Shown: positions 46,866-55,787 of the stretch, piece after piece | Layout: each line of letters opens with the position of its first letter | Numbering within the stretch: the first letter of the stretch is position 1 | Assembly: GCF_000283515.1 (NCBI RefSeq) | Contig: NC_015976.1 | Coordinates: forward strand, 1,240,001 to 1,304,000 | Length of the DNA: 64,000 nt | DNA from: Sphingobium sp. SYK-6 | GTDB lineage: Bacteria; Pseudomonadota; Alphaproteobacteria; Sphingomonadales; Sphingomonadaceae | Direction of reading: 5' to 3' | Notes under the pieces: model-generated | Database searches by the model: none | What the model was told of the DNA's origin: nothing | The model's input: the letters and a program-made list of their open reading frames with translations, nothing else | Made by a program: the position numbers and the translations under genes

Positions 46866-47717
46866 CTAGACCAAGGCCGCCTTGTAGAGCGCCGTCAGCG
46901 CTGCCCAGGCCTTCTCGGCGGACGCTTCGTCATAGGCCTGGCTACCCGGCACGCACCAGCCATGGTCTGCCGGATAGACCTCCACGCTGGCTTCCTTGCC
47001 GGCCTTGGCGAAGGCGGCGGTGAGGATGTCCTTGGATTGCGGCTCGCGCGCATCGTCGTTCCGCGCCACCGCGACGAGATAGGCGGCGTTGGTCTTCGGG
47101 ATCAGCAAATGCGGGCTGTTGGGCTTGTCGGTGGTGAGGCCGCCGCCGTGGAAGCTGGCGACAGCGCCGATGCGGTCCGGCACGGCGGCGGCGGTGCGGA
47201 AGGAGAGGGGGCCACCCATGCAATAGCCCTGCACGCCCGCTTTCCTGCGCCGGTCCGTCTGCGGCCGGGCATCGAGGAAAGCGAGATAGGCCACCGAGTC
47301 CTTGTCCACACCCTCGTCGCTCATCGCCCCGCGATAGCCGAACAATGTCTGCCGGTTGGCGGGATCGTTGAAGTCCGCGCTGATCGCCGAGGCCTTGGCG
47401 CTGCGATAGAAGGGGTTGGGCACCAGCACGACATAGCCCTGCGCGGAGAGCCGGCGGCCCATCTCGCGAAACACCGGCCGCAGCCCCATGATATCCGGCC
47501 AGACAAGCACGGCGGGCCATGGTCCGGTGCCGGCGGGATGGAACAGCACGGCGTCGGCCACCCCGTCCGGGGTCTTGACGGTCACGTCCTCCTCGACGAC
47601 CTGCCCGGCGGCGCAGGCCGCGCCGGAAAAGCCCGTGGCCGCCGCCAGCGCGACGAAGGTGCGCCGCGTGAGGCTCCAGTCCTCGACAAGCCCCTGATTG
47701 ATCTCATTGTCGCACAT
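46866..47717 (-). CDS. Dienelactone hydrolase family protein, exported (Tat-type signal)
   Basis: A 283-residue alpha/beta hydrolase. The N-terminus has LTRRTFVALAAATGFSGAACA, a twin-arginine signal. The nucleophile is the Cys in QGYCMGGPL, where most esterases have Ser, as in dienelactone hydrolases. The other triad members are probably D in VARNDD and H in PADHGW. The oxyanion part is VWPDIMGLRP. It is the first gene right of the XRE-cupin control region and is divergent from phhA. The natural ester or lactone substrate is not evident. Confidence 0.87.
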   Translation of the reverse strand: MCDNEINQGLVEDWSLTRRTFVALAAATGFSGAACAAGQVVEEDVTVKTPDGVADAVLFHPAGTGPWPAVLVWPDIMGLRPVFREMGRRLSAQGYVVLVPNPFYRSAKASAISADFNDPANRQTLFGYRGAMSDEGVDKDSVAYLAFLDARPQTDRRRKAGVQGYCMGGPLSFRTAAAVPDRIGAVASFHGGGLTTDKPNSPHLLIPKTNAAYLVAVARNDDAREPQSKDILTAAFAKAGKEASVEVYPADHGWCVPGSQAYDEASAEKAWAALTALYKAALV

Positions 47718-47821
47718 GCCGACTCTCTCCCGTCACTTTCGCGGATGCTCCCCTGCGCCCGGCGCGCTGTCAACCGGCCCGCGCTTTTACCCTTGCTCCG
47801 GCCCGTGCTACACTCGCGTGC

Positions 47822-48694
47822 ATGGAGAGCCTGCATATCCACGAGACACCGCCGCCCGGCGCGGCGCAGGACTGGACCATCGACCAGAACTGGTCAGCCT
47901 ACAGCGCGCAGGATCATGCGATCTGGGACCGGCTGTTCGCGCGGCAGAGCGCCCAGCTCCCCGGCCGCGCCTGCGAGGCCTATCTGCGCGGGCTGGACGT
48001 GCTCAGGCTCTCGCGGCCCGGCATCCCGGATTTCGCGGAATTGTCCGATCGGCTGATGGCGCTCACCGGCTGGCAGGTCGTGGCGGTGCCGGGGCTGGTG
48101 CCGGACGATGTGTTCTTCGATCATCTCGCCCATCGCCGCTTCGTGTCCGGCACATTCATCCGGCGCGCGGACCAGCTCGATTATCTGCAGGAGCCGGACG
48201 TCTTCCATGACGTGTTCGGGCATGTGCCGCTGCTCGCCGATCCGGTCTATGCTGATTACATGCAGGCTTATGGCGAGGGCGGCCTGCGCAGCCTGAGTTT
48301 CGGCGCGCTGCACAAGCTGGCGCGGCTATACTGGTACACGGTCGAGTTCGGGCTGGTCGAGGAAGCGGGCGGCCTGCGCCTGTTCGGGGCCGGCATCCTC
48401 TCCAGCCATGGCGAGAGCATCTTCGCGCTGGACGATCCCAGCCCGAACCGCATCGCCTTCGATCTCCTGCGGGTCATGCGCACCGAGTACCGGATCGACG
48501 ATTACCAGCAGAGCTATTTTGTGATCCCAAGCTTCGAGGCGTTGCTGAAGGCGACGGCCGAGGCGGATTTCGCACCGGTCTATGCCGCGCTCGACTCGCT
48601 GCCGGACATCGCGCCGGACGCCGTGCTCCCGGAGGACCGGCTCTTCACGCGCGGCACGCAGGCTTATGCGCACGGGAAGGCCGCCGGCGCCTGA
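47822..48694 (+). CDS. phhA: Phenylalanine 4-monooxygenase
   Basis: An iron- and pterin-dependent aromatic amino acid hydroxylase of 290 residues turning phenylalanine into tyrosine. The iron ligands are in PDVFHDVFGHVPLL (two His) and YWYTVEFGLV (Glu). WQVVAVPGLVPDDVFFDHLAHRRF and GAGILSSHGE are further conserved blocks. It has no regulatory ACT domain, as expected for bacterial forms. No pterin-recycling gene is adjacent. It is divergent from the dienelactone hydrolase gene over a 104-nt gap. Confidence 0.95.
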   Translation: MESLHIHETPPPGAAQDWTIDQNWSAYSAQDHAIWDRLFARQSAQLPGRACEAYLRGLDVLRLSRPGIPDFAELSDRLMALTGWQVVAVPGLVPDDVFFDHLAHRRFVSGTFIRRADQLDYLQEPDVFHDVFGHVPLLADPVYADYMQAYGEGGLRSLSFGALHKLARLYWYTVEFGLVEEAGGLRLFGAGILSSHGESIFALDDPSPNRIAFDLLRVMRTEYRIDDYQQSYFVIPSFEALLKATAEADFAPVYAALDSLPDIAPDAVLPEDRLFTRGTQAYAHGKAAGA

Positions 48695-48728
48695 GCCGGC
48701 AGCGGCACGGGCACGGCGCCGGTGCCGC

Positions 48729-49745
48729 TTACCAGCTCCCGTAGCCCGGAGCGTCGCCGAAGTCCTCGCGGCGCCAGTGGAGCGGGCGGCGCCAGCCGAA
48801 GCGGTGGCGCTTGCGCAGGCGGAGCGTCGGCCAGTCGCCATGGTCGGCGCGCTCCATGAGCAGCATGCCCTGCGCGCGATAAGCGGCGGTCACGCGATCG
48901 GCCTGGGTCTTGAGCAGGCCCGCGATCACCAGCGTGCCGCCCCCGGCCAGCTGCGCGACGAGGCTTGGCGCCAGCTCGATCAGCGGCCCGGCAAGGATGT
49001 TCGCGATGATGAGGTCATAAGGCGCGAGGCCCACGATCAGGTCATGATCGACGCCGGGCGCCGCCACGAGCTGCACTTCGCCCGCGCCGCCGCCGAGCGG
49101 CACGCCGTTGAGCGCCGCATTTTCGGCCGAGACCGCGACGGCGACCGGATCGATGTCCGAGGCGAGGACATGCGCGCGCGGCCAGAGCGAGAGCGCGGCA
49201 AAGGCGAGCAGGCCCGTCCCCGTGCCGATATCGGCAATGTTGCCGAAGCGATGGCCCGTCTCGCCGAGGCGCGAGAGCACGTCCAGGCAGCCGCGCGTCG
49301 TCTCGTGCTGGCCAGTGCCGAAGGCGCGGCTCGCGGGGATGAGAAAGTCGGTGAAGCCCGGGGGCGCCGCATCCTCGCCGTCATTGCGGACATGGAAGCG
49401 GCCGGCGGTAATCGGCTCCAGCCCCGCCTGGCTCTGCGTCACCCAGTCGGCATCTGGCACCGGCTCCAGCCGGTAGGGCGTGGCTGTGCCCTCGGGCAGG
49501 CGGGCAAGCACTGTGGCGATCGTCGCGTCATCCGGCTTGTGCGGAAAGATGATGTCGAGCAGCCAGTCGTCGGGCCGCGTCTCGTCCGGCTCGCTCGCGA
49601 CGAGGGCGGGTGGCGAGGGCCAGCCGGCGAACAGCATGTCCGCCTCGTCCTGCAGCTGCTCGCAAAGCGCGCGCGTGCAGGGGAAGCTCATTTGCCAGGC
49701 CGGGCTGGCGGGATCAGTCGTTCCGGTCGATGCGGGTTTCTTCAT
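48729..49745 (-). CDS. prmA: Ribosomal protein L11 methyltransferase
   Basis: A 338-residue SAM-dependent methyltransferase modifying L11. After an N-terminal substrate domain (ending about residue 130) the catalytic part has FGTGQHETTRGCL, the SAM motif IADIGTGTGLLAFAAL and the substrate-linked NILAGPLIELAP. DIDPVAVAVSAENAALNGV is motif II. The C-terminal RFGWRRPLHWRREDFGDAPG tail is an extension not typical of E. coli PrmA. It converges with phhA. Confidence 0.93.
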   Translation of the reverse strand: MKKPASTGTTDPASPAWQMSFPCTRALCEQLQDEADMLFAGWPSPPALVASEPDETRPDDWLLDIIFPHKPDDATIATVLARLPEGTATPYRLEPVPDADWVTQSQAGLEPITAGRFHVRNDGEDAAPPGFTDFLIPASRAFGTGQHETTRGCLDVLSRLGETGHRFGNIADIGTGTGLLAFAALSLWPRAHVLASDIDPVAVAVSAENAALNGVPLGGGAGEVQLVAAPGVDHDLIVGLAPYDLIIANILAGPLIELAPSLVAQLAGGGTLVIAGLLKTQADRVTAAYRAQGMLLMERADHGDWPTLRLRKRHRFGWRRPLHWRREDFGDAPGYGSW

Positions 49746-49856
49746 GCCGCCCGTCTAGCGCACCCGGCGCGGAATATGAACCGTGCGTCAACGGGTGGCC
49801 GGATGGCGGAAACGGGGGACGGAGGTCCGGGCGCGGGGCGTGGCGGACGGCAGGCC

Positions 49857-51209
49857 TCAGCCCGCCGTGCGCCTGCCGTTGCTGCCGACCGACAGGACGA
49901 AGTTCATCGAACGGTCGCGCAGGCCGCCCAGATGATTGCGCACTTCGGTGAAGCCGCTCTCCAGATCGTCGATCTCGGAGGCCACGATCTCGGTGTCCTG
50001 GCGGATGGCCGAGATGTTGGAGGACATGGAGTCGGCGGCCAGCGCGGTCTCGTCCACGGCGGCAGTGATCATCGTCACCGTCTGGGACTGGGCGTCCATG
50101 GCCGTGCGGATGCGCATGCTCATGGTCTGCACGTCCTGCACCGTGGCGCGGATGCGGTCGTTGGTCTCCACCGAGAGGCGCGTGGCGTTCTGGATGGCGG
50201 CGATCTTCTGCGCGATATCGTCGGTCGCGCGTGCCGTCTGGCTGGCGAGCGACTTCACTTCCTGCGCCACGACAGCGAAGCCGCGGCCCGCATCGCCTGC
50301 CCGTGCCGCCTCGATGGTGGCGTTGAGGGCGAGCAGATTGGTCTGGCCGGCAATGTCGCGGATGAGGCCGAGGATCGATTCGATCGACTGGGCATGGTCG
50401 GAGAGCGTGGCGGACATGGTGACGGCCTCGCCGGCCTGCTGGGATGCGCGCGCGGCGACTTCGGCCGCCTGGTCGACTTCGGTGCGGGCTTCCTCGATGG
50501 CGCGGATCAGGCCGGAGCTGGTGTGCGCCGCCTCGCGCATGGCGATGGCGGATTGCTCGGCGGCGGCAGCGACTTCGCTCGCCTTGTCGAGCATGCCGCG
50601 CGTGGCGCTGGACGCTTCGCGGGCCTGGTCGCGCAGCCGGTCGCCCAGGTCGGCGGCCTTGTCGATCTGGCCGGTGAGCAGCTCGGAGAATTGCTGGCGC
50701 TGGCGATCGCGCTCGAGGCGATCCTGGTCGCGGATGGAATCGGCATAAGCCGCGCAGCACAGTTCCACCTGGACCAGCGAGATGAACCGCATGGCCCCGA
50801 GCAGGGCGGCGCGCTCGTCACGATCGGCGACGTTCTCGCCCAGGATCTCGCGGACCTTGTCGACCACGCAGTTGATCGTGAAGATCTGGCTGCGGATGGA
50901 CAGCCCGCGCGCCATGGCGCTCATCAGGAAAGCGCGCGATTCCTCGCCCCAGCGCTCGCCGGCGAAATCCGTCAGCAGATGCCGGTGGAAAGCGCGGGCG
51001 CCCTGGCGAAGCAGGTCGAGTTCCCCGGCACTGTGAGTATGGAAGACGGCATTGGCGAGATAAGCCTCGTAAGCAGTGTCGCCCAGCTCGTCGATGCGAT
51101 CGCCGACCGCCTGCGCAATCTTGGCCGCCATGCCCGGGAGCTTCCCCTCCGGGTCAAACTCGCGAAGGCGTTCCGCCATCGAAATCGTATCGCTGATAAC
51201 TGCGGTCAT
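49857..51209 (-). CDS. Soluble methyl-accepting chemotaxis-type signalling protein
   Basis: A 450-residue receptor without membrane helices. ATG at 51209 is used because the longer frame is Cys/Pro/Arg-rich and improbable. The first about 165 residues form an all-helical sensor ([34 protein letters not shown]) that I cannot name; a distant globin-coupled or bacteriohemerythrin-like sensor is possible but unproven. The rest is a canonical coiled-coil signalling module with the hairpin tip [37 protein letters not shown]. It should couple to CheA/CheW. It is divergent from sdhCDA. Confidence 0.85.
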   Translation of the reverse strand: MTAVISDTISMAERLREFDPEGKLPGMAAKIAQAVGDRIDELGDTAYEAYLANAVFHTHSAGELDLLRQGARAFHRHLLTDFAGERWGEESRAFLMSAMARGLSIRSQIFTINCVVDKVREILGENVADRDERAALLGAMRFISLVQVELCCAAYADSIRDQDRLERDRQRQQFSELLTGQIDKAADLGDRLRDQAREASSATRGMLDKASEVAAAAEQSAIAMREAAHTSSGLIRAIEEARTEVDQAAEVAARASQQAGEAVTMSATLSDHAQSIESILGLIRDIAGQTNLLALNATIEAARAGDAGRGFAVVAQEVKSLASQTARATDDIAQKIAAIQNATRLSVETNDRIRATVQDVQTMSMRIRTAMDAQSQTVTMITAAVDETALAADSMSSNISAIRQDTEIVASEIDDLESGFTEVRNHLGGLRDRSMNFVLSVGSNGRRTAG

Positions 51210-51402
51210 GGCTTTGCTTGATCCCCTGCCCCGACACGGTAACCATCTTGGTCGGATCGCCGGATAGCGACTCTTCGTTAATCGCGGGTTATTGTCGCGG
51301 CGGTTCCACCCGTTTCCCGACAGGGACAGCGAACATTTGCAGTGCGGCGGCTTTGCGCTAAAGGGGCCGCGACATTTCACTTCAGCTTCAGGATGGCTCG
51401 GC

Positions 51403-51837
51403 ATGGCGCAATCCCGGCAAAGGCCGCTCTCACCGCACCTCTCGATCTGGCGATGGGGCCCGCACATGCTGGTTTCCATCCTGCACCGCGTCACGGGCGA
51501 CGGCATGGCGGTCCTTGGCGCGCTCATGCTCAGCTGGTGGCTTTTCGCTGCCGCGAGCGGGCCGTCGGCTTATGCGACGTTCCAATATTATATGTGGCAG
51601 GCCGATGCCGCCGATACGCTCGGCCTGGTGGTCAATGTGCTCGCGCGGATCCTGCTGGTCGGCCTGAGCTGGGCCTTCTTCCAGCATCTTTTCTCCGGCC
51701 TTCGTCATCTCGTGCTGGATATGGGCGCGGGCTATGAGTTGCGGACGAACAAGCGCTGGGCGATGCTGATCGTCGCGGCGGCGATCGTGGCGACCATCGC
51801 CTTCTGGGGCTGGATGCTGGTGGGGAGGACGCACTGA
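51403..51837 (+). CDS. sdhC: Succinate dehydrogenase cytochrome b556 subunit
   Basis: A 144-residue membrane anchor with three helices. Signature blocks are [26 protein letters not shown] at the start, with the conserved His of HRVTG, and [17 protein letters not shown] with a probable heme-ligand His. ATG 51403 is selected over a longer frame because it begins directly before the family N-terminus [12 protein letters not shown]. Its TGA overlaps the ATG of sdhD. The 193-nt gap to the divergent chemotaxis gene must hold both promoters. Confidence 0.93.
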   Translation: MAQSRQRPLSPHLSIWRWGPHMLVSILHRVTGDGMAVLGALMLSWWLFAAASGPSAYATFQYYMWQADAADTLGLVVNVLARILLVGLSWAFFQHLFSGLRHLVLDMGAGYELRTNKRWAMLIVAAAIVATIAFWGWMLVGRTH

Positions 51838-52226
51838 TGGGCACGGGAACGGGAGTAGGCCGCGTCCGCGGTCTCGGATCGGCGCGCAGCGGCACGCATC
51901 ATTGGGTCGCGCAGCGCGTGACGGCGGTGGGCAATGCCCTGCTGGTCACCTGGTTCGTCGTCAGCCTCGCGATGCTGCCATCCTATGATCATGCCGCGGT
52001 CACCGGCTGGCTCGCCCAGCCCATCGTCGCGCTGCCGATGATGCTGATGATCGCCAATCTCTTTTACCATATCCGGCTGGGGCTGCAGGTGCTGATCGAG
52101 GACTATGTCCATGACGAGGGCCTGAAGTTCGCCACGCTCATCCTGCTCCATTTCTTCGTGATCGGCTGCGCGGCCGTCGGTCTCTTCTCGGTTGCCCGAA
52201 TCGCATTTGCCGGAGGCGCGTTCTGA
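51837..52226 (+). CDS. sdhD: Succinate dehydrogenase hydrophobic anchor subunit
   Basis: A 129-residue three-helix anchor. [25 protein letters not shown] is the standard start of alphaproteobacterial SdhD, and [24 protein letters not shown] holds the quinone- and heme-associated His. It overlaps both sdhC and sdhA by one base each (TGATG-type junctions), so sdhC, sdhD and sdhA are translationally linked. Confidence 0.93.
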   Translation: MGTGTGVGRVRGLGSARSGTHHWVAQRVTAVGNALLVTWFVVSLAMLPSYDHAAVTGWLAQPIVALPMMLMIANLFYHIRLGLQVLIEDYVHDEGLKFATLILLHFFVIGCAAVGLFSVARIAFAGGAF

Positions 52227-54043
52227 TGTCGGAAACTGCTTCGACGCCCGCATACAAGATCATCGATCACACTTATGACGCGGTGGTCGTCGGCGCCGGC
52301 GGCTCGGGCCTCCGCGCCACCATGGGCATTGCCGAGAGCGGCCTCAAGACGGCCTGCATCACCAAGGTCTTCCCCACCCGCAGCCACACCGTCGCGGCGC
52401 AGGGCGGCATCGCCGCCTCGCTCGGCAACATGGGGCCGGACCACTGGACCTGGCACATGTTCGACACCGTGAAGGGATCGGACTGGCTCGGCGATCAGGA
52501 CGCGATCGAATATATGGTCCGGGAGGCGCCTGCCGCCGTCTACGAGCTGGAACATGCGGGCGTTCCCTTCAGCCGTACCGGCGAGGGCCGGATCTACCAG
52601 CGCCCGTTCGGCGGCATGATGCAGAATATGGGCGAGGGCCCGCCGGCCCAGCGCACCTGCGCCGCTGCGGACCGCACCGGCCACGCCATGCTGCATGCGC
52701 TCTACCAGCAGAGCCTGAAGTATGACGCGGACTTCTTCATCGAATATTTCGCGCTCGACCTCATCATGGAAGATGGCGAGTGCCGCGGCGTCATCGCCCT
52801 GTGCATGGATGACGGGATGATCCACCGCTTCCGCGCGCATTCCGTGGTGTTGGCGACCGGCGGCTATGGCCGTGCCTATTTCTCGGCGACCAGCGCGCAT
52901 ACCTGCACGGGCGACGGCGGCGGCATGGTGCTGCGCGCAGGGCTTCCGCTGCAGGACCTGGAGTTCGTCCAGTTCCACCCGACCGGCATCTATGGCGCGG
53001 GCGTGCTCATCACCGAGGGCGCGCGCGGCGAGGGCGGCTATCTGACCAACTCGGAAGGCGAGCGCTTCATGGAGCGTTATGCCCCGTCCGCCAAGGACCT
53101 GGCGAGCCGCGACGTCGTCTCCCGCTCGATGGCGATGGAAATCCGCGAGGGGCGGGGCGTCGGCGCCAACAAGGACCACATCCACCTGCACCTCGATCAT
53201 ATCGATCCCAAGGTGCTGGCCGAGCGTCTGCCGGGCATCACCGAATCGGGCAAGATCTTCGCGGGCGTGGACCTGACGCGCCAGCCGCTGCCCGTCGTGC
53301 CGACCGTGCATTACAATATGGGCGGCATCCCGACCAATTATCATGGCGAGGTGGTGACGCTGAAGGATGGCAATCCCGATACCGTCGTCCCCGGCCTGTT
53401 CGCCGTCGGCGAGGCGGCCTGCGTGTCCGTCCATGGCGCCAACCGGCTCGGCTCCAACTCGCTGATCGACCTCGTGGTCTTCGGCCGCGCGACCGGCAAG
53501 CGGATCGCCGAACTGGTCAAGCCCGGCACCACCCACAAGCCGCTGGCGAAGGGGTCGGAAGAATTCGCGCTTACCCGTCTCGATCATTTCCGCAACGCCA
53601 AGGGCGGCACGCCCACGGCGCAGATCCGGCTCGAGATGCAGCGCACCATGCAGGCCCATGCCGCCGTGTTCCGCACCGAGGAGATCATGGCCGAGGGCGT
53701 CGAGAAGCTCGGGCAGGTCTATGCGAGCATGAGCGACATCGCCGTGACCGACCGCTCCCTCATCTGGAACAGCGATCTTGTGGAGACGCTGGAGCTGGAC
53801 AACCTCATCTCGCAGGCGAGCGTCACCATCCAGGGCGCCATCAACCGCAAGGAAAGCCGCGGCGCCCATGCGCGCGAGGATTATCCGGAGCGCGACGACG
53901 CCAACTGGATGAAACACAGCCTCGGCTGGTTCGAGGGCTGGGGCGGCCAGGGCGGCACGGTCACGCTCGGCGAGCGGCCGGTGCACGACTATACGCTCAC
54001 CGACGAGGTGGAGTATATCAAGCCCAAGAAGCGGGTCTACTGA
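52226..54043 (+). CDS. sdhA: Succinate dehydrogenase flavoprotein subunit
   Basis: A 605-residue flavoprotein oxidising succinate to fumarate. The FAD dinucleotide fold is [20 protein letters not shown], the His that carries covalent FAD is in [10 protein letters not shown], and the substrate and catalytic blocks are [36 protein letters not shown] and [14 protein letters not shown]. The C-terminal [10 protein letters not shown] is standard. It is complete. Unusually no sdhB follows; the next 350 nt have no gene. Confidence 0.96.
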   Translation: MSETASTPAYKIIDHTYDAVVVGAGGSGLRATMGIAESGLKTACITKVFPTRSHTVAAQGGIAASLGNMGPDHWTWHMFDTVKGSDWLGDQDAIEYMVREAPAAVYELEHAGVPFSRTGEGRIYQRPFGGMMQNMGEGPPAQRTCAAADRTGHAMLHALYQQSLKYDADFFIEYFALDLIMEDGECRGVIALCMDDGMIHRFRAHSVVLATGGYGRAYFSATSAHTCTGDGGGMVLRAGLPLQDLEFVQFHPTGIYGAGVLITEGARGEGGYLTNSEGERFMERYAPSAKDLASRDVVSRSMAMEIREGRGVGANKDHIHLHLDHIDPKVLAERLPGITESGKIFAGVDLTRQPLPVVPTVHYNMGGIPTNYHGEVVTLKDGNPDTVVPGLFAVGEAACVSVHGANRLGSNSLIDLVVFGRATGKRIAELVKPGTTHKPLAKGSEEFALTRLDHFRNAKGGTPTAQIRLEMQRTMQAHAAVFRTEEIMAEGVEKLGQVYASMSDIAVTDRSLIWNSDLVETLELDNLISQASVTIQGAINRKESRGAHAREDYPERDDANWMKHSLGWFEGWGGQGGTVTLGERPVHDYTLTDEVEYIKPKKRVY

Positions 54044-54396
54044 TCGCCGCGTCGCTTATGGCGGCGCGGATTCAGCAGCGCGCATTCTCCGGCATGCCGA
54101 CGATCGGCCGCGCGTGATCGGCTGTGACCCTGCCCCGCGTGGCCAGGCCATGCGGGCAGTCAGCAGCACGCCGTGAGCCAAGCAGGCTCGGGCACGCCTT
54201 CCGGCAGGCCGGTCGCCGGCGGCAGCCGTCGGGAGGCAGGCAAGACATGCCCGCCACCCGGAGACCGTCGCCGATCGGCCGGGACCGTCAGTCCGCGAGC
54301 TTCGATCCCGCCAGCCTTGCGCTCGCGAGTCTCAACCTCTGTCGATAATCAGGCAGCCTTTATCGGCAATTCGGGTTCGCCGGCTTCTGCCGGCTA
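54044..54396. other. Gene-free stretch after sdhA
   Basis: No reading frame here resembles the iron-sulfur subunit SdhB (no CxxCGxC-type cysteine clusters in any frame) or any other protein known to me. Some imperfect GC-rich stems directly follow the sdhA stop (e.g. CCGCG...CGCGG). Confidence 0.55.
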
Positions 54397-54558
54397 TCAG
54401 GTGCCTGCCTGGGCAAGTTCCTGTTTGATCTGGAGTTTCTGCTTCTTGAGCATCGCTACGAGGAGCGTATCTGGTTTCGGACGCGCGGTCTCCGTCCGGA
54501 TCCGGGCTTCGAGCCCGGCATGTTTGGCATGAAGTGCGGAAACATGACCTGTATCCAT
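54397..54558 (-). CDS. YdcH-family (DUF465) small coiled-coil protein 1
   Basis: A 53-residue helical protein. The start at 54558 has AAGGAGG 5 nt upstream, which decides against an upstream ATG. The sequence MDTGHVSALHAKHAGLEARI continues to ETARPKPDTLLVAMLKKQKLQIKQEL. It fits the YdcH pattern of a short helix, an RP.PD turn and a second helix rich in Lys (LKK.KL.IK.E). A divergent relative begins at 54785, with a 226-nt shared upstream region. The function of the family is unknown. Confidence 0.72.
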   Translation of the reverse strand: MDTGHVSALHAKHAGLEARIRTETARPKPDTLLVAMLKKQKLQIKQELAQAGT

Positions 54559-54784
54559 CAGTTCCTCCTTGGCCATTGAGACAATGGGGATTGAGTAGAT
54601 CACCTTTCTTAGGGTCTGTCGCTGTCTTTTCGACTCCCTTTGCGATGAATCGACCCGAGAGGCTCGGCAGCATGTGCAAGGCAGGCTTCCTCACCCTCGC
54701 CATTGCGCCACCGTGGAATAAAATCCTGCAACTACGCTCTTTTCTTTCGGGGCTTGCGCATTGCGGCCCGGGTGTCGCAGTGCG

Positions 54785-55024
54785 ATGATCGATCGGAGTG
54801 AATGGGTTGGAGGTCGCGAGTCGGTGCTGACGGCGGAGGAAATCGAGCGGCGGCTGGAGCTGCTGCGCGTCGAGCATCGTGATCTGGATTGCGCCATCGT
54901 CGCGCTCAGCCAGCTCGCCCAGCCCGATCAGCTGCAGCTTGCCCGGCTGAAGAAGCGCAAGCTGCGCCTGCGCGACGAGATCACGATGCTGGAGAACAGC
55001 CTCATCCCGGATATCATCGCCTGA
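54785..55024 (+). CDS. YdcH-family (DUF465) small coiled-coil protein 2
   Basis: A 79-residue relative of the product at 54397. Its helical hairpin reads LTAEEIERRLELLRVEHRDLD, then SQLAQPDQLQLARLKKRKLRLRDEIT, again with LKK.KL.L.DEI at the end. The start is uncertain: ATG 54785 is used, but a GTG 38 nt later with GGAGG upstream would remove the first 13 residues. It is followed after 173 nt by the RcdA-like gene; proximity of YdcH-type and DUF1465 genes is common in sphingomonads as far as I know. Confidence 0.68.
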   Translation: MIDRSEWVGGRESVLTAEEIERRLELLRVEHRDLDCAIVALSQLAQPDQLQLARLKKRKLRLRDEITMLENSLIPDIIA

Positions 55025-55197
55025 GATCAGAGGAGCGGGCAGGTGCGGCCCGCATGCGCACTGGTGCGCATTCCAGACGGGCACTGAGTCGTCCGCGCTG
55101 CGCCATTCTGAGACGATTGCGCCGGTACGGGGCTGCCGGATGTTGATTTGCAGTTAACGCACCTGACAGGGGGCGGGGACTGTGGCAGCAAATCGGG

Positions 55198-55677
55198 ATG
55201 AAAGACTCGATCTCGCTGCTCCACCAGTTCGACCGCCGGCTGATCGACAGTCTTTATGTCGAGGCCATGGTGCTGGCCGACGAGGCGCGCTCCTTCTTCG
55301 ATCATCGGGCGGAGGAGCACCGGGCGGTCCTCAGTCAGATCGACCGGGTGGAATTCGCCTGCGAATCGCTCAAGGTGACGACCCGCCTGATGCACATCAT
55401 CGCCTGGCTGCTCACCCAGCGCGCGATCATCCATGGGGAATTGCCCGAGTCGTCGCGCACCGATGCGCATCACCGGCTGGGCGAGGCCGCCTCGACGCCG
55501 GCCGGCATGACCGCGCGCTTCAGCGAGGAAATGGCCGGTCTTATCGGGGCGAGCGAAGATCTCTACCAGCGCGTCGCGCGGCTGGAGCGCCAGTTTGTCG
55601 GCCGCGCGGACGGGGCGCTGCCCATGCCGACCGGCCCGGCGCGGGACCTGCTGACGCGCCTCGAGCGCGCTTTCTGA
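55198..55677 (+). CDS. rcdA: RcdA-like protease adaptor (DUF1465)
   Basis: A 159-residue helical-bundle protein. The typical blocks are FDRRLIDSLYVEAMVLADEARSFFD, CESLKVTTRLMHIIAWLLTQRAI and FSEEMAGLIGASEDLYQRVARLERQF. In Caulobacter the family member RcdA works with CpdR and PopA as ClpXP adaptor in CtrA degradation. Here the same role in the cell cycle is inferred from family membership only. The C-terminal tail is short. Confidence 0.78.
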   Translation: MKDSISLLHQFDRRLIDSLYVEAMVLADEARSFFDHRAEEHRAVLSQIDRVEFACESLKVTTRLMHIIAWLLTQRAIIHGELPESSRTDAHHRLGEAASTPAGMTARFSEEMAGLIGASEDLYQRVARLERQFVGRADGALPMPTGPARDLLTRLERAF

Positions 55678-55787
55678 GCCCGGGCCGCCGCGCGGCACCT
55701 GTGGGCGGCACTCCACGGAGCCCGCAAAAGCGGTCAGGCGATCGGAATGTCGCTTGCAGTCGGGCGGCGAACTCATAGACAGGGCAG

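Noticed and set aside
46526-47023. Plus-strand frame starting with a hydrophobic segment (ALMILPILAYYFVIISAAV)
   Set aside because: The hydrophobic start comes from an AT-rich control region; the rest turns into Arg/Pro-rich noise and overlaps the dienelactone hydrolase gene.
54044-54396. Possible displaced or degraded sdhB after sdhA
   Set aside because: No frame shows the cysteine clusters of SdhB or similar text, so not even a remnant can be supported.
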